Source: Bin52 sp965213935 (GTDB taxonomy: Bacteria > Pseudomonadota > Alphaproteobacteria > Thalassobaculales > Thalassobaculaceae). Taken from it: a DNA stretch of 64,000 nt. The translations under genes were made by a program, and so were the position numbers. Positions 52,665 to 60,268 of this stretch are shown here, piece after piece. The stretch covers positions 1,550,001 through 1,614,000 of the forward strand of contig CBDCAO010000012.1 of the NCBI GenBank assembly GCA_965213935.1, in the 5' to 3' direction. The notes below the pieces were generated by a model. That model saw only the letters and a program-made list of their open reading frames with translations, made no database searches and was not told where the DNA came from. The number at the start of each line of letters is the position of its first letter. Positions within the stretch are counted from its first letter, which is position 1.

Positions 52665-53634
52665 GCCGGACCGCAGCCCTGGGGCGATCGATCGACCGCT
52701 GGCGGTGCAGGTGCTCGCGGTGCAGGGTGTAGATCCCGGCCCCGAGGATCAGCGCCATACCCGCGAAGGCCGTTGAGTCCGGCCAGTCGCCCCAGAAGGC
52801 AAACCCCCATGCCATCGACATCGGCAGGGCGACATACTCGAAGGACGAGACCGCCGCCGCCGTTCCGAGCCGGTAGGCCTGGCTCAGGAAGTAGCCGCCG
52901 ATGCCGCTCGCGACCCCGCACCAGGCGAACAGCCACAGGTCCGCTGTTGCTGGCCACACCCAGGCACGCAACAGGAACTCGAGGCTCGGGTTGCCCGACC
53001 CTGCAAACCGTCCGTCGCCAACCGAGAGCCCGATCGCCAGGCTGACGATGATCATCATCGACTGCATGTGAAACGTCATTGAACCGGCGGAATCGGTGGT
53101 TCCCAGCCTGCGGGTGATCATCTGCATGGACGCGTAGCTGACGGCGGCGACAATCGGCAGCAGTGCGGTCCAGTTGAACAGCTCCGCGCCCGGCCTCGTC
53201 ATCACGATGACGCCGGCCAGGCCAACGAGCACAGCCGCCCAGCGCCTGATGCCGACCTGCTCGCCAAGCACCGGAACCGAGAGGCCGGTGATGACCAGGG
53301 GGGCAATGAAGAAAATTGCCACCGCCTCGGCAAGCGGCATGGCGGCGACCGCGAGGAAGAAGGCGAGATTGGCAACGATGAGCAGCAGGCCGCGCACCAT
53401 GTGCCAGACCGGGTGCCTGGTCCGCAACAGGTGCAGACCGCCCTCGATACGCAGGATCGCCAGCGCGACACACAGGCCGATCAGGGCACGCGACAGCATG
53501 ATCTGGTGCAGGGCATAGTCGGTGCTGAGCCACTTCACCGCGGCATCCTGCGCGGTGATCACGGCCATGCCGAGGACGATGCAGTAGATCCCACCCGCAT
53601 TGTTGGAGATCCGGGCACTCGGAACTATGGCCAT
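52645..53634 (-). CDS. EamA/DMT family permease
   Basis: A 329-residue inner-membrane protein with ten hydrophobic spans in two EamA repeats (LPLAEAVAIFFIAPLVITGLS in repeat 1, AAVSSFEYVALPMSMAWGFA in repeat 2). Such proteins export amino acids or metabolites. It is the last gene of a minus-strand SDR / CMD / DMT run and could release a pathway product. The C-terminal tail is Arg-rich and overlaps CMD protein 1. Confidence 0.9.
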   Translation of the reverse strand: MAIVPSARISNNAGGIYCIVLGMAVITAQDAAVKWLSTDYALHQIMLSRALIGLCVALAILRIEGGLHLLRTRHPVWHMVRGLLLIVANLAFFLAVAAMPLAEAVAIFFIAPLVITGLSVPVLGEQVGIRRWAAVLVGLAGVIVMTRPGAELFNWTALLPIVAAVSYASMQMITRRLGTTDSAGSMTFHMQSMMIIVSLAIGLSVGDGRFAGSGNPSLEFLLRAWVWPATADLWLFAWCGVASGIGGYFLSQAYRLGTAAAVSSFEYVALPMSMAWGFAFWGDWPDSTAFAGMALILGAGIYTLHREHLHRQRSIDRPRAAVRLRDRVP

Positions 53635-53733
53635 GGTGTTCCTGGTGTGGTGACTGATCGCCGGTATCTGCTACCGAACAACGCGAAGGGGGTCTTGTCC
53701 GGGTGCGACGCCGCATCGTCCCGATGGCGACGG

Positions 53734-54129
53734 TCAGCCGGCCTCGACCCGTACCTCGGCGAAGACCCGGCTCGCCACCTGCATCGCACCACGGACCGAC
53801 GGCACCCCGATGTAGCCGGAGAGATGCAGCATGGTCTCGATCAGTTCGTCCTCGGTCCAGCCCTGGTTCAGGGCAAACCGCAGATGGATCTCGAGCTCGT
53901 CCTCGCGCTGCGTCGCGACATCGGAAACGACACAGATCAGCGACCGGGTCCGGGTATCCAGCCCCGGCCGTGTCCACAACGCCCCGAACACGGTCTCGGT
54001 CGCAACGTCGAGGAACCGGCGCATGACCGGATCGGAATAGACGGTCTCGTTGGCGCGCCGGTAGGCGGCTTCGCCGTACATTTCCCGGCGCTTTTCATCA
54101 CCCTTGCGATAAAGCTCGCTTCGTTCCAT
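53734..54129 (-). CDS. Carboxymuconolactone decarboxylase (CMD) family protein 2
   Basis: A 131-residue relative of the protein at 52284 with the same core (VFGALWTRPGLDTRTRSLI, LEIHLRFALNQGWTEDELIE, LHLSGYIGVPSVRGAM) and no CxxC pair. The two genes are on opposite strands 1.1 kb apart and clearly diverged, so they are not a recent duplication. It lies 14 bases after the SDR stop, in one transcript with it. Confidence 0.88.
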   Translation of the reverse strand: MERSELYRKGDEKRREMYGEAAYRRANETVYSDPVMRRFLDVATETVFGALWTRPGLDTRTRSLICVVSDVATQREDELEIHLRFALNQGWTEDELIETMLHLSGYIGVPSVRGAMQVASRVFAEVRVEAG

Positions 54130-54143
54130 CTCGCCTCTCCCGG

Positions 54144-54911
54144 TCAGGCGGCGCCGCCCGACACGTCGATTGTCTGTCCGGTCACGTAGTCGGCATCGCC
54201 CGACGCCAGGAAGCAGATCACCCGGGCCTGGTCGACCGCCTCGCCCACCCGTCGCAGGGGGATTGCATCAACGAAGGCAGCCCTGACCTCCGGGCTGCGT
54301 TGCTCCCACCGCGGCCGGATCCGCTCGGTCAGCGTGGTGTTGGGGGCCACCGCGTTCACGGTGATGCCGAACGGTCCGAGTTCCCGGGCAATCTTGTGGG
54401 TAAACGCGATCACGCCGCCCTTGGCCGCGGCGTAGGCGCTGCTGCTTTCATCGCTCAGACCACGCCCGGCAATGGAAGCAAGGTTGACGATCTTGCCCCT
54501 GCCATGGCGCTTCATTGTCGGCACAACCTCATGGGTAAACAGGAACATGCTCTCGAGATTGAACGCGGTGATCGACTGCCATTCCTCAAGCCCGAGCGCG
54601 TCAACCGTCGCTCCCGGATCGGCAATGATGGTGCTGCCGCCCACGGCGTTGACCAGGATGTCGATCCGTCCGTGCGCCTCGAGCACCCCGGCGACGGTGG
54701 CGCGGACCGCACCGCGGTCAAGCGCGTCACAGGCGAAGGTTCCGATCCGGCCCCCGGCAGCCGAGACGTCGCTCGCCAGCCGTTCCAGCCGACCCTCATC
54801 GATATCGACCGCCGCCACCCGGCCGCCCTCCGCCGCAATGATCTCCGCCGTCGCGCGCCCGATGCCGCTGCCCGCAGCGGTGATGAGCGCCACCCTGTCC
54901 CCGAACCGCAT
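54144..54911 (-). CDS. Short-chain dehydrogenase/reductase
   Basis: A 255-residue classical SDR: TAAGSGIGRA glycine motif, Asp in AAVDIDEGRL favouring NAD(H), NAVGGS, catalytic Ser in NLASIAGRG, YAAAKGG with Tyr and Lys, and the C-terminal YVTGQTIDVSGG. GAGACAGGAC precedes the ATG at 54911. It shares a 154-base divergent promoter region with the TPP enzyme operon, so the two operons are probably induced together. Confidence 0.93.
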   Translation of the reverse strand: MRFGDRVALITAAGSGIGRATAEIIAAEGGRVAAVDIDEGRLERLASDVSAAGGRIGTFACDALDRGAVRATVAGVLEAHGRIDILVNAVGGSTIIADPGATVDALGLEEWQSITAFNLESMFLFTHEVVPTMKRHGRGKIVNLASIAGRGLSDESSSAYAAAKGGVIAFTHKIARELGPFGITVNAVAPNTTLTERIRPRWEQRSPEVRAAFVDAIPLRRVGEAVDQARVICFLASGDADYVTGQTIDVSGGAA

Positions 54912-55065
54912 GTCCTGTCTCCGTCTGACCCTGACGGTCACAGCCTGCGCCGACAGTACCGTCCCGTCCAGCCCGACATCCGCATTGAAGCGGCCGCGCG
55001 TGCCCCGTACCATCCGCTCTCGGTCCGGGCGGTCGGACCGGACGGATTTCGAGGGGGACGCGAAC

Positions 55066-56694
55066 ATGAAGACAGTTGAAGCCATCGTCGAGGTGCTGAA
55101 GCGGGAAGGTGTCGAATTCATCATCGGCTACCCGGTCAATCACATTCTCGAATACGCGGCCCATGCCGATATCCGGCCGATCATCGTGCGCCAGGAACGG
55201 ATCGGCCTGCACATGGCCGACGCGATCTCCCGGGTCACGTCAGGGGAGAAGATCGGGGTGTTCGTGATGCAGCACGGCCCCGGCGCGGAAAACGCCTATG
55301 GCGGCGTCGCGCAGGCCTACGGTGAATCCGTGCCCATCCTGGTGATGCCCATGGGCTATGCCCGGCACCTCGCACATGTCGATCCCAACTTCAACTCGGC
55401 GCGCGCGATGGCCCAGGTCACCAAGCGCTGCGAGCCGCTGGTCAGTCCCGAAGAGGTGCCGCATGCACTGCGCCGAGCGTTCTCTGCCCTCAAGTCGGGT
55501 CGCGGCGGCCCGGTGCTGCTTGAGGTGCCGGTCGACCTGATGATGGCCGAGGTGCCGGAGACCCTCGAGTACACACCTCCCCGGCCGGTCCGGTACGGTC
55601 CGGACGCGGCCGACGTGGCGGAGGCCGCCCGCATGCTGGTCGCCGCCGGCAACCCGGTACTCTACGCCGGCCAGGGGGTGCACTACGCCAGGGCATGGCC
55701 GCAGCTTCAGCGCCTCGCGGAACTGCTTGCCGCCCCGACCACCACCAGCCTCGGCGGCAAGAGCGCGTTCCCGGAGGATCATCCGCTCGCGCTGGGGTCC
55801 TGCGGTCTTGCGATCCCGCTCGCGGTACGCCGCCACCTCGACCAGGCCGATCTCATCTTCGGCATCGGCTGCAGCTTCACCCGTACCAACTTCGGAACCG
55901 CGATGCCCGCGGGCACGCCGCTGATCCATGCAACGCTGGACCCCATGCACATCAACAAGGATGTCCCGGTCGCCCTGGGACTGGTCGGCGACGCCGCCCT
56001 GGTGCTTGACGCGGTCATCGCCGAGGTCGAAGCACTGCTCGACGGCCCACGCGATGCGAAGCCGGTGGCAGCGGGAATTGCCGCGGCCCACGCCGAGTGG
56101 CGGGCCGAATGGGCACCGCTCACCGACAACGACGAGACACCGCTCTCCCCCTACCGGGTGCTTCGTGACCTTGGCGCCACGGTGGACAAGGCAAACACCA
56201 TCATCACCCATGACGCCGGTTCGCCGCGCGATCAGATCAGCCCGTTCTGGCAAGCGACAGCCCCGCTCAGTTACATCGGCTGGGGCAAGACCACACAGCT
56301 CGGCTATGGCCTCGGCCTCGCGATGGGCGCCAAGCTGGCCCATCCCGACAAGCTGTGCATCAACGTGTGGGGAGACGCCGCCATCGGCTTTACCGGCATG
56401 GACTTCGAGACCGCGGTCAGGGAACGCATCCCGATTCTCTCGATCCTGCTCAACAACTTCTCCATGGCGATCGAGCTCAACGTAATGCCGGTATCGACCG
56501 AAAAGTACCGCTCGACCGACATTTCCGGCGACTACGCCGCCATGGCGCGAGCCTTCGGTGGCTACGGCGAACGGGTAACCGAGGTGTCGGAGATCATCCC
56601 GGCGATCCGCCGCGGCATTGCGCAGACCGAGGCCGGAACGCCGGCGCTGCTCGAGTTCATCACCGGCAAGGAAACCAGAGTTTCCCGGCTGTGA
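55066..56694 (+). CDS. Thiamine-pyrophosphate-dependent enzyme (acetolactate synthase-like)
   Basis: A 542-residue ThDP enzyme with all three domains: N-terminal with the catalytic Glu in IIVRQERIGLHMADAISR, central FAD/nucleotide-like domain around residues 190-330, and C-terminal binding motif GDAAIGFTGMDFETAVR ending LNNFSMAIE. GDA replaces the usual GDG, still compatible with cofactor binding. Opening VEFIIGYPVNHILEYAAHAD is ALS-like. It may decarboxylate a 2-oxoacid or join two; the neighbours suggest decarboxylation. First gene of a three-gene operon. Confidence 0.88.
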   Translation: MKTVEAIVEVLKREGVEFIIGYPVNHILEYAAHADIRPIIVRQERIGLHMADAISRVTSGEKIGVFVMQHGPGAENAYGGVAQAYGESVPILVMPMGYARHLAHVDPNFNSARAMAQVTKRCEPLVSPEEVPHALRRAFSALKSGRGGPVLLEVPVDLMMAEVPETLEYTPPRPVRYGPDAADVAEAARMLVAAGNPVLYAGQGVHYARAWPQLQRLAELLAAPTTTSLGGKSAFPEDHPLALGSCGLAIPLAVRRHLDQADLIFGIGCSFTRTNFGTAMPAGTPLIHATLDPMHINKDVPVALGLVGDAALVLDAVIAEVEALLDGPRDAKPVAAGIAAAHAEWRAEWAPLTDNDETPLSPYRVLRDLGATVDKANTIITHDAGSPRDQISPFWQATAPLSYIGWGKTTQLGYGLGLAMGAKLAHPDKLCINVWGDAAIGFTGMDFETAVRERIPILSILLNNFSMAIELNVMPVSTEKYRSTDISGDYAAMARAFGGYGERVTEVSEIIPAIRRGIAQTEAGTPALLEFITGKETRVSRL

Positions 56695-56740
56695 TGCCCG
56701 GGCACGGGACCGAGACCCAACCGCGCAACGGAGCTGCCCG

Positions 56741-57598
56741 ATGCTTCTGAAGAACCAGCCCTCGATCACGATCGCTCCCATCGCCGGATCGATGGGAGCG
56801 GAAATCTCCGGGGTTGACCTGTCCTGCCCGCTCGACGACGGAGTGTTCGGGGAAATCCGCCAGGCTCTGCTCGACTACCAGGTGATCCTGTTTCACGACC
56901 AGGTACTGGAGCCGGAACACTGCGAGGCGTTTGCCACCCGGTTCGGACCGCTGGTCCCCTACCCGTTCGCCAAGGGCCTGCCCGGTCACCCGGGCATCTT
57001 CGAGATCCGCAAGGAACCCGATGAACGCCGGAATTTCGGCGGCAACTGGCACACCGACATGTCCTTTACCGAAACACCTCCCCTGGGGACCATGCTGTAC
57101 GCCCGCGAGGTCCCGACCTGGGGTGGAGACACCCTGCTCACCAGTCTCTACCTCGCCTGGGAGATGCTTTCGGACGGCATGAAGGAGCTTTTGCGCGACA
57201 TGCAGGCCGAGTATTCGGCAGCACTGAAGCACGCCGGCGGGCGGGCCGCGGTGATGAACAGCACCCGGTTCACGGTCGAAAACCTCGACCGGAGCGAGGA
57301 GGCGACGTTCCATCCGATCGTGCGCACCCACCCGGAGACCGGGCGGCTGGCGCTCTATGTCAGCGGATCGCACCTGACCCGGTTTGCCGACATGACCGAG
57401 GAAGAGAGTGCACCGCTGCTCGACTACCTGCGCACCCATGCCACGCGCCCGGAATTCACCTGCCGGATCCGCTACCGCCCGGGCTCGCTGGTCCTGTGGG
57501 ACAACCGCTGCACCCAGCACCTGGCGCTGAACGACTACCACGGCAAACGCCGGGTCATGCACCGCCTGACCATCGGCAGTTCCGACCGGCCGCACTGA
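56741..57598 (+). CDS. TauD/TfdA family 2-oxoglutarate-dependent dioxygenase
   Basis: A 285-residue Fe(II) enzyme. The metal triad is visible as His and Asp in NWHTDMSF and the distal His in RCTQHLALNDY; the 2-oxoglutarate Arg is in HGKRRVMHRLT. GAEISGVDLSCPLDD and YQVILFHDQ are family openings. It would hydroxylate a sulfonate, aryloxyacid or similar substrate, releasing succinate and CO2. It lies between the TPP enzyme (46 bases) and the reductase (13 bases), clearly one operon. Confidence 0.92.
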   Translation: MLLKNQPSITIAPIAGSMGAEISGVDLSCPLDDGVFGEIRQALLDYQVILFHDQVLEPEHCEAFATRFGPLVPYPFAKGLPGHPGIFEIRKEPDERRNFGGNWHTDMSFTETPPLGTMLYAREVPTWGGDTLLTSLYLAWEMLSDGMKELLRDMQAEYSAALKHAGGRAAVMNSTRFTVENLDRSEEATFHPIVRTHPETGRLALYVSGSHLTRFADMTEEESAPLLDYLRTHATRPEFTCRIRYRPGSLVLWDNRCTQHLALNDYHGKRRVMHRLTIGSSDRPH

Positions 57599-57611
57599 CG
57601 GGGATGATGCC

Positions 57612-58664
57612 ATGAGCAACCGGATAGCCATTGTCGGAGCCGGCGCCGTCGGCGCCTATGTCGGCGGCTACATGGCCCGCATGGGCGAGGACGTGATCTT
57701 CGTCGATCCGTGGCCGGAACACGTTCGCGCGATCAACGAGCAGGGCCTGTCGCTCTCCGGCCTGACCGAGGCGGAGTGCTTCACCACCCCGGCGCGCGCG
57801 ATCAGCCTGACCGAGGTGCAGTCGCTGGCGCGTGAACGCCCGATCGACATCGCCTTCATCTGCGTGAAATCCTACGACACCTCCTGGGCCGCCGCCCTGA
57901 TCAGGGAATACCTGGCGCCCACCGGGTTCTGTGTCTCGCTGCAGAACTGCATCAACGAGGAGACGCTTGCGCAGATGGTCGGCTGGGGCCGGACTACCGG
58001 CTGCATCGCCGCCAAGATCGCGGTCGAACTCACCGGGCCCGCCACGGTGCGGCGCGGGGTTCCGCTCGGCGGCAACAAGCACACGGTGTTCCGGGCCGGC
58101 GAGGCGCATGGGCGCATCACGCCGCGGATCCAGGAAGTCGTCCGGCTGCTGTCGGCGGTCGACAGCGCCAAGGCGACGACCAACCTGTGGGGCGAACGCT
58201 GGTCGAAGCTGACGGCCAATGCGATGCGCAACGGCGTGTGTGCGGCAACCGGGATCGGCGCCAACGACTGTGACCGCGAACCGGTCACCCGCTGGCTGTC
58301 GATCCGCCTTGCCGGCGAGGCGGTGCGGATCGGCCGCGCGCTCGGCTTCGACCTTGAGACCATCAACCGCTTCGCACCCGATGACTGGGTTGCGGCGTCG
58401 GGCAGCGACAGTGCGCTGCGCGAGCGCATCGAGGCCGACATGGAGGCGTCCGCGGTCGGCCGCAGCGACGACTCCCGACCGTCGATGGCCCAGGACATCG
58501 CCAAGGGCCGGCGGACCGAGATCCATGCCATCAACGGGTTCGTTGCCGCCAAGGGCGCCGAGATCGGGATCCCGGCCCCGGCGAATGCCGCACTGGTCGA
58601 TGCCGTTGTCGAGGTCGAGACCGGCCGGTCACCCCAGGGGCTCGAGCGGGTCCGGGCCATCTGA
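57612..58664 (+). CDS. Ketopantoate reductase family protein, second copy
   Basis: A 350-residue NADP-dependent dehydrogenase: glycine motif GAGAVGAYVGGYMAR, KSYDTSWAAALI, and a C-terminal ApbA domain with Lys in ERWSKLTANAMRNGV. It is about 45 residues longer than the copy at 13615, mostly in the C-terminal part. It is the last gene of the TPP enzyme / dioxygenase operon and probably reduces or oxidises a pathway 2-oxo/2-hydroxy acid more than pantoate. Confidence 0.9.
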   Translation: MSNRIAIVGAGAVGAYVGGYMARMGEDVIFVDPWPEHVRAINEQGLSLSGLTEAECFTTPARAISLTEVQSLARERPIDIAFICVKSYDTSWAAALIREYLAPTGFCVSLQNCINEETLAQMVGWGRTTGCIAAKIAVELTGPATVRRGVPLGGNKHTVFRAGEAHGRITPRIQEVVRLLSAVDSAKATTNLWGERWSKLTANAMRNGVCAATGIGANDCDREPVTRWLSIRLAGEAVRIGRALGFDLETINRFAPDDWVAASGSDSALRERIEADMEASAVGRSDDSRPSMAQDIAKGRRTEIHAINGFVAAKGAEIGIPAPANAALVDAVVEVETGRSPQGLERVRAI

Positions 58665-58837
58665 TCCCGGCGCGGACGGAGTGATGTCAGGGCGAGAGGG
58701 GACGCCAACTGCCAGGCCCAGGATCGCCCCAGATCAGTGTGCGTGTAGTGCGCAGGACTCGCGGATGTCGCGGGAGCGCGGATGCCGGTAGGCTTGTCGG
58801 GGAACAACCCCTGCGCGGAAGGCGGGCCGATACAGCC

Positions 58838-58995
58838 GTGAGCCATTCGGTGAGCAGCCATCTGCGCGTCAAGATCGACGCCTGCGACGAGGCGATCCGG
58901 ACCTTTGTCCCCGGCCATGACGAAATTCTCGCGCTGGTCGCAGGCACGATTGCCGCAAGCGGCCCGGCACATGTCCTCGATCTCGGCGCAGGTGT
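58838..58995 (+). pseudogene. N-terminal remnant of a SAM-dependent methyltransferase
   Basis: From a GTG at 58838 the frame encodes SSHLRVKIDACDEAIRTFVP, then HDEILALVAG and the SAM motif HVLDLGAG. Right after that motif the sequence switches to a minus-strand nrdJ fragment, so only about 50 residues remain. The junction lies in GCGCAGGTG, a 9-base string also present in nrdJ. Confidence 0.6.
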
Positions 58996-59220
58996 CTCTC
59001 GATCACCTCGCCGATCGCGCCCGGCAGCGAGGGCAGGTACTTCCTCTCGATCCAGTCTCCGACGCGTGGAACGAACTCCAGCTGCAGTTCCGGGCGGCGA
59101 CGAAGGCATTCGGGAGTGGTGCGGCCGGTCTGTTGAGACGACGGAACTGCCGGGCCGTGTGGTCGACCACGGCACGGATGCGCCCCGACCCGTCGTGCGA
59201 CACCGAACACCGTGCCCCAT
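58985..59220 (-). pseudogene. Internally deleted nrdJ fragment
   Basis: Two segments of the nrdJ gene at 60269 are recognisable and fused. 58985-59085 matches about 60438-60548 (encoding DWIERKYLPSL and IGEVIERHL, compare AWIERKYVPSL and IGGVIEKHL). 59085-59220 matches about 61007-61130 (VVDHTARQFRRLNRPAAPLP, compare VVDHAVRLFRRLNGPGAPLP). The 465 bases between are gone, and the break coincides with CAGTTCC, present at both ends of the deletion in nrdJ. Frames no longer agree, so it is dead. Confidence 0.8.
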
Positions 59221-59302
59221 GACACCGGGTTCCCGCCACCTGTGGTGTTGCACTTCCAGGTGGTATGGAGGCGAGACAAGGGAACCCACCTGAGCAGTGT
59301 TG

Positions 59303-59335
59303 TTGACTGCGGCAAAGCCCTATCAATATGATAGG
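59303..59335 (+). promoter_or_regulatory. Promoter with overlapping palindromic operator for the DUF4258-HTH pair
   Basis: TTGACT at 59303-59308 and TATGAT at 59327-59332, 18 bases apart. The -10 lies inside a perfect palindrome CCTATCAATATGATAGG (59319-59335). The start codon at 59339 is seven bases after the -10, so the transcript would begin at or next to the A of ATG. Binding at the palindrome would block RNA polymerase directly. Confidence 0.7.
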
Positions 59336-59338
59336 TGA

Positions 59339-59650
59339 ATGGCCCAAGTCATTCCGTTCTCTCAGACCCTGTCCAAGGCAGCGGCTCAAAGCATCATTCA
59401 GGCGGCAGCCCGGGATTCAGACAGGATTGGCTTTTCGGACCATGCGCTTTCGAGGGCAAGGCAAAGAGGCGTCACCATGCGCCAGACGCTCGACACGCTC
59501 AGGAATGGCACGATCATCAAGGGGCCAACCCTGGACGAGTATGGGGAATGGCGGGTGACCCTGCGCAAGCGCAGTGCCGGGAGGGTTACGCGGGTTGCCG
59601 TGGCAATAGCAAACGGAGGCAACCGTCTCACTGTTGTGACGATTATCTAG
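59339..59650 (+). CDS. DUF4258 protein, probable toxin of a type II toxin-antitoxin pair
   Basis: A 103-residue basic protein. IGFSDHALSRARQRGVTMRQ is the DUF4258 core (Ser-x-His-Ala-x-x-Arg), followed by a GEWRVTLRKR strand pair and a hydrophobic end (NRLTVVTII). The fold is related to RelE/BrnT/MqsR-type mRNA interferases. The N-terminal 25 residues form an extra helix. The antitoxin-like gene follows after 27 bases, giving toxin-first order as in MqsRA. AT-richer than surrounding genes. It may be translated from a leaderless transcript. Confidence 0.75.
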   Translation: MAQVIPFSQTLSKAAAQSIIQAAARDSDRIGFSDHALSRARQRGVTMRQTLDTLRNGTIIKGPTLDEYGEWRVTLRKRSAGRVTRVAVAIANGGNRLTVVTII

Positions 59651-59677
59651 GGCTCAGCACGGGAGAAAGGAGGCACA

Positions 59678-60130
59678 ATGGAGAAATATCACTATCGCGA
59701 GTGCGGCCTCGATAACGTGTACCTGGTCAACGGCTTCCGGTATTCGGAAACACCGCACGGCAGGGCCGTCCACATCGAGGATATCGACAACCTGCATCGC
59801 GCGATCGGCGAATACCTCGTTTTTGAGAAAAGAGAGCTGAGCGGGAAGGAAATCCGGTTTCTCAGGTATGAACTTGGGCTCTCTCAAACCATGCTGAGCG
59901 CAGCCGTCGGCAAGAGCGGCCAGAGCGTCGCACGTTGGGAGAAGGGGGAGAGAAAGATCGACGGCGCAGCCGAGCGCCTTTTGAGACTCATCTATATGGA
60001 GCATGTCGGCGAAAACGAGAGCATTCGGGAAGTTCTCGGTCGGCTCACCGAACTCGATGACCTGATCTTTGACGAATTGAGCTTCGAAGAGACAGAGGAA
60101 GGCTGGCAGCCGCACCAGGATGCCGCCTAG
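59678..60130 (+). CDS. HTH (XRE/MqsA-like) antitoxin paired with DUF4258
   Basis: A 150-residue acidic protein. The N-terminal 60 residues (YHYRECGLDNVYLVNGF...) form the segment that in MqsA-like proteins contacts the toxin, though only one Cys is present so no zinc site is likely. Residues about 62-108 are an XRE helix-turn-helix: IRFLRYELGLSQTMLSAAVG and SQSVARWEKGERK. It probably neutralises the DUF4258 protein and represses the operon through the palindrome upstream. GGAGAAAGGAGG precedes the ATG at 59678. Confidence 0.78.
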   Translation: MEKYHYRECGLDNVYLVNGFRYSETPHGRAVHIEDIDNLHRAIGEYLVFEKRELSGKEIRFLRYELGLSQTMLSAAVGKSGQSVARWEKGERKIDGAAERLLRLIYMEHVGENESIREVLGRLTELDDLIFDELSFEETEEGWQPHQDAA

Positions 60131-60268
60131 CAAATAGCCGCAGGCAGCCCCCTCAACCGGAGTTCGTGGTCGGGTGTCTGTCCACCCGGTCACTTTCGCA
60201 TGTGCTCCCCTTCCCTCCCCGTTTCCTGAAACGCCATCCCCGCCTCGGTCGTGGAGCGGGTACGGGTA

